Positions 28,982 through 31,869 of a stretch of DNA of 31,869 nt are shown here, piece by piece. A model generated the notes under the pieces. That model did not search any database and was not told the DNA's origin. It saw only the letters and a list, made by a program, of their open reading frames with translations. Every line of letters starts with the position of its first letter. Position 1 is the stretch's first letter. The position numbers were made by a program, and so were the translations under genes. The DNA is from Isotricha intestinalis (lineage: Eukaryota > Ciliophora > Litostomatea > Vestibuliferida > Isotrichidae): NCBI GenBank assembly GCA_023807065.1, contig JAJJLU010003777.1, forward strand, positions 1-31,869, read 5' to 3'.

Positions 28982-29149
28982 TTATTAATTTTTTTTTAAA
29001 TAGAACAAAAAACCTTTATTTTTTGAATTATATATTTTTATATTTTTTAAATTATTTTTAAATTTAAATTAATATAGTTCAAACAAATGTTATTTTAAGT
29101 ATAATTCCTAATAAATAAAGTTATTTTCCATTTATCATATAATTAAAAA

Positions 29150-29835
29150 ATTAGAAAAAATAAACATTTAATAAAATAAATAAACTAATATGAAATAATA
29201 GTATAATTCCACAAATAATATAATTTTTCTTAGAATCATATTTTTGTATTCTTTGCAAAAATAACTAATAGTAAACTATTTAAAGAAATTTAAGCATAAG
29301 CTAAAAAATCCATTTTAAAACAGGAATATTATAAACAAAGTAAATTACAGCAAGAATAAAAAAGAAAAAGTAAACATAAGTTCAAATCTTTAAAAAACTT
29401 TCATTAAAAAAGTTAATAATTTTGGAAAAAATCCTTAACACTTTTAAAAATCTTATTAAACTTCCTTAAGAATCAATAGTTCAAATTAATGTCCAATATA
29501 TCCAAAAAGGATCATATAAATCATGATTTTTTTTCTGTTATATCTTTAAATTTATAATTCAATGATTGTAACAAATATAAAAATCTTTTATAAAAGTCAT
29601 CTGATTTTATTTGCAAATCTTTTTAAACTAATCTAAACATCATATATATTTTTCTATCAAAGTTTTTTTTGAAAGATTCTTTTGTTGATTGAACTACTTT
29701 TTCACCTAGTTTTTGCTGATTATTTTTTATTGATGAAGTTTTATTTTCATTTTCTATATATTGCCATTTTATGGACTTGGATTATCTCATTTTAATTAGA
29801 TGTTTTGATTTTGAAGTTATCTAATTAATCTGACA
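29150..29835 (-). pseudogene. Decayed YIPF-type gene (relic of the gene at 2439-3257)
   Basis: Nearly its whole length aligns with 2471-3257 at the nucleotide level, for example ccaaaaaggatcatataaat (29502-29521), gcagcaagaa-type and tcatctga segments, and cacctagtttttgctga near 29705. The ancestral ATG survives at 29833-29835, but codon 4 is now TAA, and many small indels break every frame downstream. Unlike the PLC relic, little has been deleted. No membrane protein can be made. Confidence 0.9.
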
Positions 29836-29924
29836 TTTTTACTTTTAAATTTTTTTTAATATTTTTTCTTTTTTTGTTCAAAAAATATTTTATTATAATA
29901 TATATTTATATATAATCATACATA

Positions 29925-31502
29925 TTATTTTAAAAAAAATTCATCTATCACTTTTTCTGCATTATAATAAGGAATATATTGTTTATTATTATAAGAATAA
30001 TATTTCATATTTCTATATAAAGAATGTGATGTATCATTATAATTACTAATATTTTTTTTCATTTTATTGATTATTTTCTGTTTGTATGATTCAGAATAAT
30101 TTTGAATTGGAGAAAATTCATTAGAATTTATAGAAATATTATTATTATTAAATGAATAATTATTATAATTTTTTGAATAATTAAGTTTATCAAAACTTTT
30201 AATTTGATATTGAGAAAAAAACGAACTATAATTTCTTGTATATTTATTTATATCACTTATAGTATTTAATCTTCTTTCTAATTCACTAAAAGAACGTAGC
30301 ATTTCTCTTTTTAATTTTCTATTATTTGCTTCATTATATAATCTTTTAGAAATTGAATCAATTTCATTTTGTGTTGCTTTTCTATATCTTTGTTTCATTT
30401 CTTTTATAATTTTATCTTCTTTATCTTTTTCTTCTTTTATTTTTTGTCTTCTTAAAAGTTCTAAATTTCTTTCTTTTTCTTGTAATTTATTTATTATTTT
30501 TTCTTGATAATTCTCTTCAAATTTTCTTTGATCAAATTTAACTTTTTTTCTACGAACAGTTGAATCATGATTATCAAAGTTATTTAATAATTGATTCTTT
30601 TGATTGAATAATTGAATTCTATTTTTTGCTTCTGCTCTTCTATTTGAATCTTCAATTAATCTATTAAAAATTATTACTTTTTCTTTTTCTGGTATTTTTC
30701 TTACTGCTTTATTAACCATTAAATCTATTATTTTTTCTTCAGTTTGTTTTTTAACAGAATAAAATTCCATTCTTTGCAAAAAATTTTTTTCTTTTTTTCC
30801 TGGTTTACAATGACTGTAATTTTTTATTGCTTCATATGCTAATGCTTCAGTGTTATATTGTTCATATTTATTAAATTTATTTGTTATGTTTTTATTTAGT
30901 TCTCCTTCATCTTTTATTTTTTTTAAATTTTGATTTCTGAAACTTTTTTTATTTTGTTTTTGAAATTCAGTTTGAACTATATTTGAATTTGATTTATTAT
31001 ATAAATTATTGTGAAATAAAATATTTTTAATGTCTTTTATATTTTGATTTGAGTAATTTTGAGGAAAATTTTTTGCTTGTTTTAATTGATTATTATCATT
31101 ACTTTGTTCATTTTCAAAATTAGTGTTTGAAATATTAAATTCAAAATGATCATCTTTTGTTACTTTTAAATTAGTGTTTTGTATTTTAGATAATAATATA
31201 TTCCCATTTAAATCTATTTGATTATTATTAAATTTATTTGATAATCTATTTTCTTCTTCATTATTCTTTATATAATCTAAATTTATTATTTTTAATTCTT
31301 CAAAATCATCATGATTAACTTCTTCTTTTTTATTTCCTTTAATACTTCCTTTTACAGTTGTTCCCATATTTTCTTCACTTGGAAGAGATGTAATTGATTT
31401 TAAAGAAGGAGAATTTCTATTATTCTTATATATTTTATTAATAGGTTTTTTTCTTTGATCAAAAATACTTTTTATTACATCTCCATAATCTATGTCTATC
31501 AT
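29925..31502 (-). CDS. Coiled-coil protein of unknown family, right paralogue
   Basis: 525 residues, about the same length as the left paralogue at 3341-4882. Shared blocks are SLKSITSL/SEENMGTT near the N-terminus, the helical core (about 210-400, including RMEFYSVKKQTEEK and FNRLIEDSNRRAEAKNR), SELERRLNTIS, and the identical tail YIPYYNAEKVIDEFF. The linkers between these are Asn-rich and much diverged. Both copies are open over more than 500 codons, so both are probably functional. No known family is recognised; the conserved core is probably alpha-helical or coiled coil. Confidence 0.8.
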   Translation of the reverse strand: MIDIDYGDVIKSIFDQRKKPINKIYKNNRNSPSLKSITSLPSEENMGTTVKGSIKGNKKEEVNHDDFEELKIINLDYIKNNEEENRLSNKFNNNQIDLNGNILLSKIQNTNLKVTKDDHFEFNISNTNFENEQSNDNNQLKQAKNFPQNYSNQNIKDIKNILFHNNLYNKSNSNIVQTEFQKQNKKSFRNQNLKKIKDEGELNKNITNKFNKYEQYNTEALAYEAIKNYSHCKPGKKEKNFLQRMEFYSVKKQTEEKIIDLMVNKAVRKIPEKEKVIIFNRLIEDSNRRAEAKNRIQLFNQKNQLLNNFDNHDSTVRRKKVKFDQRKFEENYQEKIINKLQEKERNLELLRRQKIKEEKDKEDKIIKEMKQRYRKATQNEIDSISKRLYNEANNRKLKREMLRSFSELERRLNTISDINKYTRNYSSFFSQYQIKSFDKLNYSKNYNNYSFNNNNISINSNEFSPIQNYSESYKQKIINKMKKNISNYNDTSHSLYRNMKYYSYNNKQYIPYYNAEKVIDEFFLK

Positions 31503-31869
31503 TAAAAATTAAATTTTTTAAATTTTTATTTTTAATTTTTAATATTTCAAAATTAATTATAAAAACGGAAATTTATAAATGTATAAAATAAAGAGAAGCA
31601 AATTAAACATTATACAACTTTTGAAAAAATATTTTATAAACAATTGAATAAATAAATAAATCTTTAAAAATTGAAGTTCGAAAATAATAAAAAATTTAAT
31701 TTTGTTTATGAACATTTAAATTTATTTCTATAAATTAAAATAAATAATAATTTAAATTAAATAAAATCTTCATTAAAGTATCTCTAATTTCTTTCTAAAT
31801 ATTTTATTTAATTCATTTATTCTAAATATTATTAATTAATATATTAATCATACATTTCCATCAACTAAA
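31503..31869. other. AT-rich sequence at the right edge
   Basis: Upstream region of the right coiled-coil gene. The first 50 or so bases resemble the upstream region of the left copy; beyond that no counterpart of the histidine kinase gene is visible. No coding seen. Confidence 0.4.

Larger units (their letters stand above)
26185..31560. repeat. Right copy of the four-gene segmental duplication
   Basis: Same gene order and strand as 221-4935. Here the YIPF-type gene is the relic and PI-PLC is intact, the mirror image of the left copy. Homology extends from the auxilin-like stop codon to about 50 bp beyond the coiled-coil gene's ATG. Confidence 0.88.

Noticed and set aside
28807..29061. Plus-strand 84-codon frame overlapping the start of the PI-PLC gene.
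   Set aside because: It is antisense to conserved catalytic sequence and has low-complexity hydrophobic composition.
1..31869. tRNA, rRNA, transposase and CRISPR features.
   Set aside because: Scanned by eye on both strands; no G/C-rich cloverleaf-like segments, rRNA blocks, mobile-element proteins or spaced repeats were found.

Overview
The window looks like nuclear DNA of a very AT-rich (roughly 80 percent or more) unicellular eukaryote. Its proteins are eukaryotic: an auxilin-type J protein, a YIPF-type Golgi protein, a SNARE remnant, B-box/WD40, MORN, ZZ-finger and EF-hand proteins, and a hybrid histidine kinase. They are rich in Asn and Lys with Asn homopolymers. TAA, TAG and TGA are all used as stops, so the standard code fits. 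Most genes are single-exon; one clear intron is only 33 nt long (18751-18783). No rRNA, tRNA, transposon or CRISPR is visible. I cannot fix the lineage; an AT-rich, intron-poor protist (some metamonads or amoebozoans, for example) would fit.

Layout. The left end (221-4882) and right end (26185-31502) are two copies, in the same orientation, of a four-gene minus-strand block: DIX/auxilin-like J protein, PI-PLC X-domain protein, YIPF-type membrane protein, and a coiled-coil protein of unknown function. Both auxilin-like genes and both coiled-coil genes are intact. PLC survives only on the right and is a shredded relic on the left (about 1640-2363). YIPF survives only on the left and is a relic on the right (about 29150-29835). 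This reciprocal loss after a segmental duplication is the strongest observation in the window.

Between the blocks lie, in order: a hybrid histidine kinase/response regulator (-), divergent from a CAP-domain/EF-hand fusion (+) across about 100 bp; a tandem ZZ-finger protein with no visible start (-); a B-box/MORN protein (-); a bacterial-looking alpha/beta hydrolase (+); a B-box/WD40 protein (-); a frameshifted SNARE pseudogene (-); a multi-EF-hand protein with a mini-intron (+); and two more CAP-domain proteins (+), one with an N-terminal myristoylation/palmitoylation-type motif. Several gene-free stretches of 0.3-1.4 kb separate them, and two contain faint decayed coding sequence.

Functionally the genes lean to membrane trafficking (auxilin-like, YIPF, SNARE), lipid and calcium signalling (PI-PLC, EF-hand proteins, lipid-anchored CAP) and phosphorelay. 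Nothing in the arrangement shows an operon; the genes appear independently transcribed.
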